In this document: in pieces, positions 10,832-22,092 of the stretch
How positions within the stretch are numbered: the stretch's first letter is position 1
Layout: every line of letters starts with the position of its first letter
Source of the DNA: Plectosphaerella cucumerina
Taxonomy: Eukaryota > Ascomycota > Sordariomycetes > Glomerellales > Plectosphaerellaceae
Reading direction: 5' to 3'
Length of the DNA: 64,000 nt
NCBI GenBank assembly: GCA_020746995.1
Contig: JAGPXD010000006.1
Coordinates: forward strand, 2,841,043-2,905,042
The notes under the pieces: model-generated
Told to the model about the DNA's origin: nothing
Seen by the model: only the letters and a program-made list of their open reading frames with translations
Database searches by the model: none
Position numbers and translations under genes: made by a program

Positions 10832-12055
10832 GGTGCTGGGACCGGCGCTCGAGCAGGGTTTGTGTGGAATGGAAGGATATCAAGAGTAATGCGTGATCCT
10901 CATCGACACAGACACCTGGGGCGACACCCCCTATTTATTCTGGTCATGACATCCAGCCTGAGGAGCAAGGCCGGTCGCGCCGTTGCAGTCACCGAGCGGC
11001 GAACTCGCCGACGTCGGTGGCAGGAGAGGTGACACCCGGCCCACCGCGTGGAGTCCCAAGAAGGAGTTGATCTCCATCGAACAGGGGTGGACCTCTTGGG
11101 CCGGTTGGTCTAGAAGAGCGTGCGAGTTCAGTGCGGCTGCCGCCAACCCCCGCGTTTTGCTGTAGCAACTTGTGCGAACCCGGCAGGTGGAAGCTTAAAC
11201 CTCCAAACGTGGCGTCCGACTCGGGCTGGTGATGCAACCTTGCAGTCGGATATAGACGCCGGGAGTAACATCATGCGGCGGTAATCATCCGCCCGCCGGG
11301 CATAGTTGCCGGCCCCAGGACGCCATCCCGCACGCGGGGCGGGGTGAGAGCCTGGCCTCGAAGGCTGCCGAGGTTGCGAGAAGGGCCACTGCGAAGCAAA
11401 AACCCCCCGCATTGTGAGCTGGAAGTGCATGCAACCTTTGTGCAGCTCACGACACCACCACACCACCTCGGCGAACCTCCCAAGACTCCCTGCAGCTGGC
11501 ATCAAGTCATTCTTCCTCAAAGTCCCACCGTTACGAGCGGTAGACCCCACAATCTGCCCATCGGGGAACGCCAAGGCCCGAGTCGGAGGTGTTCAAAAAA
11601 AATTCCTTGAGGCCGTTGGGACGCAACCGGAGCCGGTGTGGATCATTAGAATCGATGACTCGGTCGGAGCCCGCCGCTCATCTCCGATTCGGGGGAGCCC
11701 TTGGCAGTGCGGTACATTAGTAGGTGGCAACTCACTTCACGATAAAATGCCCAGACGAAGAAGTAAGCTCGGCGGCGTTGTCTAGCCTCCACCGGCGGAG
11801 TCAGACGGCGGCCCAAGGATCTCTGCTTATTCCAATCTGGCTAGGTAGGCGTGGGACCACACAGAGGGATGGCACGCGGCACCTCAGTCATTCGAACGAT
11901 GCGTGACTGATCGCGAAGGGGATGGGGAAACCAACCGTTGCCAGATTAAAGAAACAATAGAGGGTATCATGTTGTTCTAGCTGTTACCAGGACAGGACGC
12001 TCGGCCCAGCCACGGTTCCCGTCTTGCACCCTCAGGATGAAGCAGGGAAACGACT
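10832..12055. promoter_or_regulatory. Upstream region of MFS transporter
   Basis: This 1.2-kb gene-free stretch lies between the transporter start and the 3' end of the next minus-strand gene. The open frames (up to 148 codons, Pro/Arg-rich) show no domain and no splice continuity. The GC-rich, CGG-containing sequence is compatible with regulatory DNA, but I identify no specific site. Confidence 0.4.
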
Positions 12056-13203
12056 CTACCGAGCCTTGACCTTCCGGATCAGCACCGTATCTCCTTCGAG
12101 CTGCCACCCGACACCAGCATTATCCCTCAGCGCGTCCCAAGTCCAGTCCGTAGACTGTTCCAAAAACTGCCTACCAACCGACAGGTAGGTCCTGCCGAAG
12201 CACTTGAGAGTGTGCGTCCTCATGTCCCCCTCGGCAAACTCCAACAACCGCGCCTTGTGCCCGTCGACGCTCCTCTTGACTTTGTGGTAGGTCGCATAGT
12301 CGTCGTGCACGAGAGCCCCGAGCACCATGTCGACTTTGGAGTCCGAGAGCTTGTACCTGTGACGGAGGGCGTAGGCTTCTGCGAGATCGCGACGACGGCA
12401 GGCTGTGTCCAGAACAAGGTAGGCGACGACCTCCTGAAGCTCGACACTGGTCAGGGCGCGCTGGGGGTGTAGGCAGCGCAGGATGTGCAAGATGGCCGGG
12501 TGGTAGGACTCTGGGTTCTTGATCAGAACGGCAAGTCTAATGTTGAAGAGGTATGCCTGGATGGCAAAGTCGTCGGCGCGCTTCGACGCCACGATGCCCT
12601 CCCGGAGTTTTCGCAGAGCCATCATCAGGTCCGAGAGAAGCTTGGTATTTGAAGATGCCGAAGCGGCGGGCGCAGTTGATGGTCGCGACATTGGCGGGAG
12701 GCTCTGTGGTTTCGGGATGTCCAGTGTGACAGGGGGAGGGGCGGAGGGGGCGTCGAGCTCGAGGGCCGCGAAACGGCGAAGCAGCTCATCTCGCTCGCCT
12801 GCATCTGAGCAAAAGGTCATGTATCGCTCGACAATCTTGGTGTAGTAACGTTCTTGCGTCCGGAAATCGAGAAGTCTAGGAAGACGCACGCCATGTGTTA
12901 GCAGCAGATGCCATCGCAGCTCGCAACCCGGCCAGCTCATGCCTGGTATCTCCCTTGGAAGGCAAACCGATGCTGTCCAAAGGGTCGAGGTCGACAGGTT
13001 TCAGCCGTCCCCAGGGCCCCGAGGGAACTCTGCCGCCACGACTTGGACGCATTTCGGTGCAATTGGCAGCATGCGCGAGGTCTCTTGGACGCGATGGTGC
13101 ACTTGGTGGTCAACGGGTGTCCGATGGATGTGATCGACCGCGACAAGGGGTGCGGAGTCCAGAGAGATCCGTGGTGGGAGGACCAGGACGTGGAGCGGGG
13201 CAT
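12056..13203 (-). CDS. PCI-like helical protein (CSN8/PSMD8/eIF3k-type fold), N-terminus uncertain
   Basis: The best model has exon 1 at 12968-13203 and exon 2 at 12056-12875 (351 residues). The 92-nt intron carries a GTTTGC donor, a TGCTAACAC branch point and a CTTCCTAG acceptor, and the frame is kept across the join (...PFGQH-R-LLDFRTQERYYTKIV). The alternative is a start at the ATG at 12940. The conserved part is helical: RTQERYYTKIVERYMTF, then a Pro-rich linker, ESYHPAILHILRCLHPQ, SVELQEVVAYLVLDTACRRRDLAEAY, and KCFGRTYLSVGRQFLEQ near the end. The last motif resembles the winged-helix entry of PCI-like subunits. The exact function is unknown, and the Arg/Ser-rich first exon is the weakest part of the model. 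Confidence 0.6.
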
Positions 13204-13684
13204 CGCCCCGTCACCCCGGATTCCTTATCTTATCAGGGGCTGCTGGTGATCCAACATGATGACTTGGTACAGGCAACCGGAGCCGAAATGTAGGGCTGTC
13301 GAGTCGAGATTGCTCTGCGAGGAATTCAAGATGTTTCTTGAAGGGCTGGGCTTCTACCTCGGCCAACCCTTTGTCTACCTAGTAGCAGTCTTGGTGACGC
13401 GGGCGTTGGTTTGATGACACCCCATCGAAGTACCTCTCCCCAGAGCTGGAACCGAATGCCGAGCTGGAAGCCCTGTACTGTTAAACAGATCGCGGGGTAC
13501 CTCGGCATTTCGGAGGAGACGACCCTTGTTTGTCTGGCGGCAAGTCGCGAAGCCTTTTGAATAAAGCGTCTATTCACCTCTAGTTGCCGCTGCCTCATCG
13601 AACAACGTCGCAATCTCAGCACTGCAAGACGGAAGTATCCCGGAGCTTCACCACGATCTGACTCTCTAAAACATCAGCCTCAAC
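13204..13684. promoter_or_regulatory. Divergent promoter region
   Basis: This 480-bp spacer lies between the PCI-like gene (minus) and the SDR gene (plus). It has no supported coding sequence or distinctive motif. Confidence 0.4.
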
Positions 13685-14612
13685 ATGACGGACCGTGTTT
13701 CTCAGATCGCCGCGCACCTGAACTACCCAAAGGGTATGTTCGCAGGCCAGCTGGTCATCATCACCGGAAGTGGACAGGGCATTGGTGCCGAGGCAGCTCG
13801 GCTTTTTGCCAATGAGGGCGCCAGGGTTGTCGTGTCTGACATTGATGCCGGTATGTGTACTTTCTGCTCGGCAGCGCTCCTTCCAGCCCACGGCTCCTGA
13901 CCTCTCGCTAGCCAAGGGCAATGCCGTCGCCGACACCATCAACAAGTCTGGTGGGAAGGCTATTTGTGTCGCCGGAGACATGCTTGATGCGAACTACATC
14001 GACAGACTGGTCAAGGAAGCTGCTGCTTTCGGCAACGGGAAAATCCACCACATCGTAAACAACGCCGGCTACACCTGGGACGGCGTCATCCACAAGATGA
14101 GCGACAAGCAGTGGGACACCATCATCGCGTTGCACTGCACCGCGCCGTTCCGTCTCATTCGCTCTGCCGCTCCCTACTTCAGGGTCAAGGATGGGGAGAA
14201 CAGATCGGTCATCAACATTTCATCGACATCGGGGGTTCACGGCAACGCAGGTCAGGCCAACTACGCCCTCGCCAAGGCTGGAGTCACAGGTTTGACGAAG
14301 ACCATCGCAAAAGAATGGGGTCCTGCCTTTGGTGTCAGGTCCAACACCATCGCCTTTGGCCACATCAAGACGAGGCTCACGGACGCCAAGGAAAAGGGCG
14401 CGTTCGTTACGGGGCCAGATGGGGAGAAGATTGCGCTTGGAATTCCGGGTGCCGGCAAGGTGACTGACCCCGAGGCCGCACATGCAGATATTCCACTGCG
14501 GAGGCCCGGCACCCCGGCCGAGGCGGCCTCGAGCATCCTGGCAGCGGCCAGCCCGCTGTTTAGTTATGTGACCGGGCAGACCATCATGGTTACGGGTGGT
14601 AGAAACATGTGA
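13685..14612 (+). CDS. Short-chain dehydrogenase/reductase (FabG-like classical SDR)
   Basis: A 288-residue protein. The exons are 13685-13850 and 13912-14612, joined in phase (DIDA|KGNAVAD) across a 61-nt GTATGT...TAG intron. The classical SDR signature is complete: cofactor motif TGSGQGIG, the NNAG motif (HHIVNNAGYTWDGV), catalytic Ser in NISSTSGVHG, and the YxxxK pair in QANYALAKAGVTGLTKTIAKEWG. The C-terminus has the usual PLRRPGTPAEAAS...VTGQTIMVTGG. It most likely acts as an NADPH-dependent 3-oxoacyl or related carbonyl reductase. An insert around GPDGEKIALGIPGAG before the C-terminal strand would shape the substrate pocket. The specific substrate cannot be assigned. Confidence 0.9.
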
Positions 14613-14773
14613 AGTATTCGCTGCGAGATCAGGTCGATGACCTAGCGGCGGAGAATGCGGTCTGGCATTGGGTAGGTCGACGTCTGTATTAGTAGTATAT
14701 GGAGACGAATTCATTCCCCCAACACCGCGCCCGCGCGCTCGCATCATCAACATCCATCCCGGGGCAGTTGGGT

Positions 14774-15588
14774 TTACACCTTGAGCCAGAGGTTCAGGAC
14801 GCCCTTGGCGTACTCGACGATCTCGTCGCCACCCAGCTTGCTCTCGCCGTACACCCGGTCGACGAAGCTGATGGGCACCTCGGCAACCGTGCAGCCCATG
14901 GCCTTTGCCCGCACCATCATCTCCATCTGGAATGTGTATCCCTTGCTCTCGGTGCTGCTGATGACCTTTTCCAGCACGCTCTTCTTGTACAACCGGAAGC
15001 TGCCCGTCAGGTCGCTGACACCGGGACGCAGCACCGTGTCGGCAAACAGATTGGCTCCGCGGCTGACGAACTTGCGTTTCAGGTCCCAGCCGTAGACACC
15101 TCCGTCGCCGGCGTAGCGGGTGCCGGTGACAATGTCGTAGTTGGCCTCCTTCTGGAGCTCGACCATGCGCGGGATGAACTTGGGATGGTGGCTGAAGTCG
15201 GCGTCCATGATGATGACGAAGTTGCCCGTCACGAACTGCAGACCGTGAACATAGGCGGTGCCGAGACCAAGCTTTCCGGCGCGGGGCTTGAGCACGACGT
15301 GCGGGCTGTATGCTTTGACGAGCTGGTTGGCAACGACCTGGGTGCCATCGGGGGAGCCATCGTCGACGATGATCAGTTCCCAATCGAGGTTACTGGTTGT
15401 GAAGGAAGCAAGTCAGCCGCGGGAAGGTCTAGTATTGAAGAGGCCGCAGCACGGCAGGGACTGACGGCATACTTTTCTGTGAAGGTGCGGTTGAGCAGCC
15501 AGGTGATGATGGGTAGGTTGCGGCGCTCGTTGTAGGTCGGGAGGATGACCGAGTACTTGTTCCCGGTTGTCGTTTTGGTAGGAGCCAT
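14774..15588 (-). CDS. DPM1: Dolichol-phosphate mannosyltransferase catalytic subunit
   Basis: A 244-residue GT2 enzyme that transfers mannose from GDP-mannose to dolichyl phosphate at the ER, supplying N-glycan, O-mannose and GPI synthesis. The exons are 15473-15588 and 14774-15392, joined at FTE-N-NLDWE by an 80-nt intron. Motifs visible: YSVILPTYNERRNLPI, then LIIVDDGSPDGTQ, then the metal-binding DAD in VIIMDADFSHHPKFIP, then TGTRYAGDGGVYGWDLKRK and FVDRVYGESKLGGDEI. There is no C-terminal membrane helix, so it is the short, soluble (human-type) Dpm1 that needs Dpm2/Dpm3 for anchoring. It lies tail-to-tail with the SDR gene, 161 bp apart. Confidence 0.96.
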
Positions 15589-16111
15589 TGCGGAGGACTT
15601 GACTCTGATCGAATTCGTATTGAACTCCTTGTGTGATTGAGGGCGACGCCAGTTGGAAGTTTCGGTTGAGGCAAAGGAGTGTCGAGGAGTCGCAAGTTGA
15701 GACTGGAATGGTGGAAACACGGTCGCGAGATGGAAGCCACTGCTGGCCTCAATCAATGCGTGGCGCGCCAGAGTGCACCAGCAGTACATGCTGCTTAGTC
15801 AGCAACCGCGGCGCCTTCGACCCAGCTCTCAGGAAAGGACTGGGAATCCAAAAAGATTCCCATCATTGACTGTCGCCAGGTGCTTTTTCAATCCTATTCT
15901 GGTTCTTACAATACCTACCTTGAGAGAAGCCGACCAGAGGGCTCGGCACGGTTGCCCGTTACACCTCCAACCCAATGGTCTCTGTCTCCGCTAAATTCAC
16001 TTCCATCCTTTGAATCTCACCTTGCAGCAGGACAAGCCCAGTTTCGACCCTCAACATTTGCATTTGCGCCAACACACATGATGGGCACAATCCACGCCCA
16101 ATACACCAATC
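15589..16111. promoter_or_regulatory. Divergent promoter between DPM1 and TFIIIC subunit gene
   Basis: This 520-bp spacer separates the two start codons. It has pyrimidine-rich patches near 16000-16030 and no supported gene. Confidence 0.45.
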
Positions 16112-18371
16112 ATGAGACCCCGCGGTTCTAAGAGGAACCCTCGCCAGCCTGCATCCGAAGACGGGTTCGGTTCTGAAGAGGAGGTGATTGTGGCCACCCA
16201 AAGTCGGCGGAGGGCTGCGCCCCGAGTCTCAGACGACGACGAAGACTTTGAAATTGTCGCCAAAGTCGAGGATTCAGATTCGGAAAGCCGCGAAGCGACT
16301 CCAATTGTCCCAAGAACCCGGGCCTCGGGAAAGGATGCATCTGGGCCAAGACGCCAACCAAAGGCTGGTGCCTCCAACACGCAAGATCCCACAGCTCTGA
16401 TCCGCTACCCTGTCGACAGTCGTTTGACAAGTACGCGCGTCTACCACGGAATATTCCAAAAGCTCTTACGGACCTACTTCTATGAGGACTATTACGGCCC
16501 GGATCCAGGAGCAACGGCGGCTGCGGTCGAGATCTTTCGCCGATGGATTCCATTCGACGTCCTGCCGTCAAGGAACCTCAGCCAAGAAGGATCTTCTGCC
16601 CCCTCACCATGGGTTCCGCCAGGATTCGAATCATCGCAAAGTATGCGCATGAGCCGCTGGTATCACAGGTACGAAGAGGCGATTCGAGCTGGCACAATGA
16701 CCGCTCCCCATACAGAACTGGTAGGCAAGGAGACAGCCTCGCAGTACACGATAAACCCGAACCGCGAGATACTTCTCTTGGTGGGCACCGGGAATTCTCA
16801 GAGACAGCATAAGCTTTCGCTGCAAGTCCCCGTTACCTTGTCTGACTCCGAACCCCAACCCGACGACGAGACCATACCCGAGAAAGTTTCGGGTTGGATG
16901 TTTGACGTAGGGGGTATCGTGTTGTCGGTATCATGGGCACCGCGACCTCAGGCGACGATTCAAATCATCGCAATGGCAGTCAGTCCCTTCGCCGACCAGG
17001 ACTTTGACGCCTTTCAAGACGAAAGCACAACGGAACACCCGTATCATCATGGGACCGTTCAAATCTGGACGTCTCCGAGCGACCCGAATGGCAACGGTGT
17101 GGCTTCAAGTCCGCGGCTTTGGCGGACGCTGCTGTTCAACTGGGGGCGGGTGAAGAAGCTACTGTGGTGCCCTGCAGCGCCTGTCGACAGAGATGATCTC
17201 CTGGGACTGCTCGCCGTCATGTGCGCCGATGGTCTGGTACACGTCACTGCCATTGCCGGTGATCTGGATAGCCAGGCAGAGACCTTCGGTAAGTCCATTC
17301 GACCAAGGAGTGCTTTCGGGATACAGACTTATCAAGATTCCAGAACGGGTGTATGAACCCGTGGTCTCCCTCGGCTTCCCAAGAGAGGAGGATAGTAGAG
17401 TGACCTCCTTCGCTTGGGGCGGTATCAACCGGATCGTGACAGGCCACCAAGACGGATCCATTGCGCTGTGGTCAGTGTATCCACGGGCATGTCTCTTTCG
17501 CCAGGCCGTTCACCACACCCACGTCCTACACCTCGCGACCGGCTACCCTTCGCAGCCCCAGCTGGTCGCGTCTCACCCGGTCAGCGGACTCTCGGCGTTC
17601 ATAGACCTCTCCAACCCATCAAGCGAGATTGCGACGACGACAAACCCGTCCATCACTCCCCAGCACAACATGCTGGAATGGAGCGACCATCTCCAAGGCT
17701 TCGTATCTACCGTCCCATCATCAAAGCCTCTCAACACCGCGGTGGGCTTCTTCCACTCACGCACGTTCCCCGCAACGCCACGCAAGGTTCTCGAGGGCGA
17801 TGTCTTGCTTTCCGCACTGGCTGTGGGCGTGCATCACCCATTTGTTCTCACGGCTCTTCTCGATGGATCGGTGTGGGCATGCAATCCGATGAACAGAGTC
17901 TTCCTCCCGCGCCACGCCCCTCCCGGCTGGAAGATCAAGATATTCCACCATGAACACGTGCCCAGGGTTCGCTTCACCGGCTCTGTCCCAGTCCATCCAG
18001 AACCCGCAGACCAAGCAGCCCTCTCCAGTCGCGGCATATCCCGCGTCCTCCAAGGATTCGAACCCGTCACAAACCAAGGCCCCAAGGCCATCGAGTTTGC
18101 AGCCACCGGCAAAGCGACTGGTGCAAAGGGCAAGCGGAAAGTGAGAACGAAGACGAAGAAGCCGGGCAGTCAACCTCAGGACCCAGGACCTGCTGTGGAC
18201 GAGGACGATGACACAACCATGTACGCGGACCCTTCCAAACTGGTCGTGCACGAACCTCTGAGCCGGGTGACGGCCATGGCATGGAACCCAAACTTGGAGT
18301 GCGCAACATGGGCAGTGTTTGGTATGGCGTCTGGCCTCGTGCGTATCCAGGACATTGGAATCGAAATCTAG
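16112..18371 (+). CDS. TFIIIC WD-repeat subunit (Sfc6/Tfc6-like)
   Basis: A 734-residue protein. The exons are 16112-17288 and 17344-18371, with a 55-nt intron (GTAAGT donor, TTCCAG acceptor) joining ...AETF-E-RVYEPVVS. The N-terminus is basic and acidic (RPRGSKRNP, DDDEDFEIVAK), as in the DNA-binding tail of fungal TFIIIC subunits. A YFYEDYYGPDP segment is followed by a beta-propeller with blade-like strands such as SFAWGGINRIVTGHQDGSIALWSV and ALLDGSVWACNPMNRVF. The closing blade is VTAMAWNPNLECATWAVFGMASGLVRIQDI. The expected role is B-box recognition for RNA polymerase III genes. The assignment rests on overall architecture; a different WD-repeat nuclear protein is possible. Confidence 0.72.
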
Positions 18372-18714
18372 CATAGCTGTCTGGCGCAAGACAAGGACTG
18401 TCGCGCGGGCGCATGAAAATCAGGGTCACAGCAGCCACGTCGGTGGCCAGTAGCACGGTTGGCGCCAAGAAATCAAATATGGTATTCAGCTTGCTTGCCC
18501 CTGAAGTGTCGTCGTCGCTGGATGCCACCGAGCTGCTGACGGCAGATCCGTTGCTCTTCCGTTCGTCACCGCGCATGTGTCCTCTCGAGGGGCGCAGTCG
18601 CCTTGCCCATGTCCCTGAGCCCAACTCCCACTATTATATTACAGCGATGCTGTCGCCAGCCCACCGTCGACGGCATCGGTTTCGCTTCTGTTGGCGCACG
18701 ACCCGATTGTCATC
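18372..18714. other. Convergent 3' region
   Basis: This 340-bp spacer lies between the stops of the TFIIIC-subunit gene and the Sec61-gamma gene. Nothing beyond presumptive UTRs is visible. Confidence 0.5.
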
Positions 18715-19134
18715 TCAACCGACGAGAACATTGTTGAGCTACACGCACGTTAGTTTCTGGGAAAGCAGACTGGTGGGATGTATCGGGCGCGGGCCCTGGA
18801 AGCTCCGACTCGATTCAAAACGTACGGGGATGTGGATGAGTTTACTGTGATGCGACAGTCAGTACAGCTGAGAACAGGGCAGGACGAGCATTGACTCACA
18901 TGACGTATCCCACGGCGCCCATGATGATGAATCCCATGCCGACGGCCTGGCAGATCTTGAGGAACTCGGGACCGTCCGCTACCAAAGGTCAGTTGCGCCC
19001 GAGAGTAGGGGGTGGGAGCAAGGGGCGAGATGCCACGAGCGCGACGTACGCTTCTGGCAACGCTTGATGAATTGCGTGCCGTCCTTGACGAACTCCTTGG
19101 GGACGTCGAGAATCTCTTGAACGGAGTCGGCCAT
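18715..19134 (-). CDS. SSS1: Sec61 complex gamma subunit
   Basis: A 68-residue tail-anchored translocon subunit in four tiny exons: 19050-19134, 18900-18978, 18826-18844 and 18715-18738. The total of 207 nt is exactly in frame. The N-terminal amphipathic part is MADSVQEILDVPKEFVKDG, followed by the family signature FIKRCQKPDGPEFLKICQAVG. One membrane helix follows (MGFIIMGAVGYVI), and the ending is KLIHIPLNNVLVG. The length matches the family. The 19-nt third exon and 24-nt last exon would be missed by many gene predictors. The protein clamps the two halves of Sec61 alpha at the ER membrane. Neighbouring genes are unrelated housekeeping functions. Confidence 0.95.
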
Positions 19135-19476
19135 TGTGTCTGGTTTGCTGGGTGATTGTGCTGTGTGGTGTTGGCGATTCGGGACAGTGGTAGAGACAGG
19201 GACGAAGCTACGACGTGGTAAATTCAATGGAGGATAAGTACACGTGACGGTAACTGAGGTGCTTGGGGCGGGAGGGTGAATTTGTGGCTGTCAGGTACCC
19301 ATGCACAGCGTAAGTCCAGAACACGGTTGCTTGATTTTGCGCCACGGCGCACCGCCACGAAACGCACTCCACCCGACCTCAACACCCTGAAGCCTGACGT
19401 TCCGAGACAGTCATCTCACGAAGAACATCAGGAAATGTATGACTGAGCCATAGGAATTGATTACATCTCCAGGCCA
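19135..19476. promoter_or_regulatory. Sec61-gamma upstream region
   Basis: About 340 bp lie between the Sec61-gamma start and the 3' end of the next minus-strand gene. I see nothing but putative promoter and UTR sequence. Confidence 0.4.
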
Positions 19477-20465
19477 CTAGCATTCGCCTAGCCTACCGTG
19501 GTGGTAGTCAAAGGCCTTGCCCATACCGTACAGATGTGTGCCCGCCGCCAACACAACGAACAAATGGAAGATCTGATGCGAGCTGCCCCAGATGTCGAAA
19601 CGGCCTGGGAAGCTTCTTTCAGGCCAGCGTGCGGCATACAGGAAAGCCCCAACGACATACATCAGACCGTGGGCAATGACCCAGGTGAGGCTCATACGGT
19701 CTTCCAGATACTGCCAGCCATGCAAGAGGAGTCCGTGAACCACAGGTACAACCCCCGAAAGGCCGAAGCAAACGAACATTGCCGCCCGAAATGGGCGCCA
19801 CTCTGGAGTGCGAAAGTGCTCCAGCCAGGATACAATGCCACATCCAAACCCAAGCAGACATATCTGAATAGCCTCGTCAGTCCTGGCTTGGCGGAGACGC
19901 GAAGGGGGATGCTCACACAACCAAGATACACCGTGATTAACTTGGGGTGGCAGAACAAGCCATAATAAAGTGCTGGCACGTAGCTTCCTACGATGAGGAG
20001 CACGATGCCGGAGTAGTCCAGCTTGTTACCCCAACGACTCACCGACGGTGAGTGGTTTGACAGGGCGTGGTATGTAGCACTCATGCCCAAGCACGCGACG
20101 GCACCTCCAAAGAAGCAGGAGAACACAAGCAGGTCCGAGTCGTTGGCTGATTCGTACCTGGGCGCGACCTCTTGGTAGAAGAATATGCCTGTGTACAGGA
20201 AGAGGAGGGCGCCAAGTAGGTGTGACCAGATGTTCACAGACTCGTTGTGAAGATATCCGAGGCTGGCGAAGGAGCCCCGGTAACTGTTTGAGTCTGGCCT
20301 GTAGGCTCTGATAATGTACGCGTTGTCGCGACGCCATGCAGGGAGATCATCCCAGCCGACCAAGCGACTGAGTGTCGCTTCGACCTTTTCTTCAATCTTC
20401 TGAACGGTCGATGACTCAGTGACGGGGCGGCAGCGTTGCCTTGGGGGACCGGTTGAAGTGTTCAT
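19477..20465 (-). CDS. PAQR / Izh-type haemolysin III family membrane protein
   Basis: A 311-residue, seven-helix receptor/hydrolase-fold protein. The exons are 19917-20465 and 19477-19863, joined YLGC|ICLLGFG in phase by a 53-nt intron. Family signatures: NESVNIWSHLLGALLF, then SATYHALSNHS (first zinc-site His), and near the C-terminus FDIWGSSHQIFHLFVVLAAGTHLYG, which supplies the other zinc-site histidines. The N-terminus (SRLVGWDDLPAWRRDNAYIIRAYRP) matches the fungal Izh/adiponectin-receptor branch. These proteins influence zinc and sterol homeostasis in yeast, possibly through ceramidase activity. That role is family knowledge and is not shown by the sequence. A TATA element lies 66 bp upstream of the ATG. 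Confidence 0.94.
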
Positions 20466-21171
20466 GCTGAGGAATAGTGCGGGGCGAGAGATGATCCTGA
20501 CACTCGCAGACAGTTCATGGGCAGGGCAGCTTTATAAAAGCCGAGGAGGGTTTGACGACGGGAGCTTGCGTGATCTGCAGGCTTTGATTTTCGTTTTGTT
20601 GGGACAGGTAGCCCGATACCTTGAGGCGACAATAACATGTGAGGCCGAGCCCCCGTGGAATTACGTGCACCTTCCATCCCTGACCAGGCCGTCACGGTGG
20701 TAAACGACCAGGCATGGGCTAGTGCTGCTGCAGGTGGACGCGGCTGCGGCCGGCTGGAATCCATCACCATCCGACCCGGGTGCCAGACCAGATGCTACAT
20801 CGCGAACATGCATGGTGACGGCCCCAATTATTTCTGGTAAACGTCCGAAGACACGGAGAAAAGTGTCAATCGTCGATATTGCATCGCATCACGTTCGTGT
20901 CATTTTCCTTCTGACTCTGGAGGCAAGCTTTCCCAGCAGGCCGAGTGAAAGCGAGGCCAATCTGCCCCCATCTCGTAGGCTTGGCCGTATGTATTCAGAA
21001 CACCGGCAACCGAGATGACCCATGATGGGGTACCACATCCGAACCACAGGCTCAATATGTTCGATGTCGCGAAAAGGCAAATTTGTTGAATGCTAGGCCT
21101 GTGTCTGTGGAATCGCTTCGCTTATAACCGCCCCCAAGCAGCGAAGAAGCATGGTAACTTCGCGCTATGTA
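20466..21171. promoter_or_regulatory. Upstream region of the PAQR gene
   Basis: A 700-bp spacer containing a minus-strand TATA element (20531-20536) and no supported gene. Confidence 0.45.
20531..20536 (-). promoter_or_regulatory. TATA box of PAQR gene
   Basis: TATAAA read on the minus strand, 66 bp upstream of the PAQR start codon. The spacing is plausible for a fungal core promoter with a short leader. Confidence 0.45.
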
Positions 21172-21493
21172 TCACTTCTTGCCGCTCTTCTTGATGCCGC
21201 CGCCCGTGAGGGGACCCTTGCCAGAGGCCTTGGCTGCCATCTCTTTGCGCGCCTTCTCATCTGTCGATGGCTCTGCGTTAGCGACCAGCGTGTTGAACGT
21301 AGTGCAGGGAAAGTACATACCAGCCCTCTGCTTCTCCTTGAAAGCGGCATCCTCCTCGTCGTCATCCTCGCGCTTCTGCTTCTTGGGGGCCTTCAGAGGC
21401 TTGGCCTTGCCACCTAGAGTTGCGTAAGTAAATGCGGGGAGAGAAGGTCAGGTCTATTGCCGGGAGCTCACCTTCACGACTGGCACCTCCCAT
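21172..21493 (-). CDS. TMA7: Translation machinery-associated protein 7
   Basis: A 67-residue protein in three exons: 21472-21493, 21321-21413 and 21172-21260. The 204 nt are fully in frame. The sequence is the highly conserved Tma7/CCDC72 family: start MGGASREGGKAKPLKAPKKQ, an acidic patch DDDEEDAAFKEKQRADEKARKE, and the invariant end GKGPLTGGGIKKSGKK. It is a ribosome-associated small basic protein whose molecular role is poorly defined. The first exon encodes only seven and one-third codons, so automatic prediction may truncate it. It is divergent from the Prp4 kinase gene. Confidence 0.96.
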
Positions 21494-22092
21494 CTTGTGG
21501 ATTGTCGGAGAGAATGTGACTGAAAGCTGTCAAAGGGTAGAGAGAACGAGGCTGGAAGGATGACAGACAGCGAGAGGGGCAGAATACTTTGCGACGGCAA
21601 GGCGGTCGGATTCTTCGTGTCGAGGCCCACAAGCGGTGACCGCTGATGGTGGGGGAAGCACTGGTAGTTGCATAGTCAGCGGATATTGCATGATTCAAGG
21701 CCCCCATTACATTAAGCCGAAGATACCCCACGGCCAGTGAGGTGGACACTAGCGCCCTGATCCAAGACGCGACTCCAATTATTGGATTACTCGCCTCAGC
21801 CTTACCTAGGCATCATCAAGACCGCGACACCACGGAGACATTGCATTTTGTAGTTCTTTCCTTCCCAGAACCGAGGCACGCCACCAAAGCCCTTCCCTCT
21901 TGTTTCTTATCATATTTCCCGATACGGCCAAAACCCGCGGTTCGCCTCAACTCCTACCTGCGTTTGGATCACCCAGGCTCATCTGCTGACGCTCAAGTCC
22001 TGTTCCGTCGAAAGGATAGAACGCAACGCGGGCAAGCACATTGTGTGCCTTTCAAGTAACAGAGAGAGTGAGAATTTGCTCCCGAAGACGAC
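21494..22092. promoter_or_regulatory. Divergent promoter TMA7 / PRP4
   Basis: A 600-bp shared upstream region with C/T-rich patches (21840-21960) on the PRP4 side. No gene is seen. Confidence 0.45.

Noticed and set aside
14220..15383. 387-codon minus-strand frame across SDR and DPM1
   Set aside because: It overlaps two well-supported genes and its sequence is Arg/Gln/His-rich noise in a shifted DPM1 frame.
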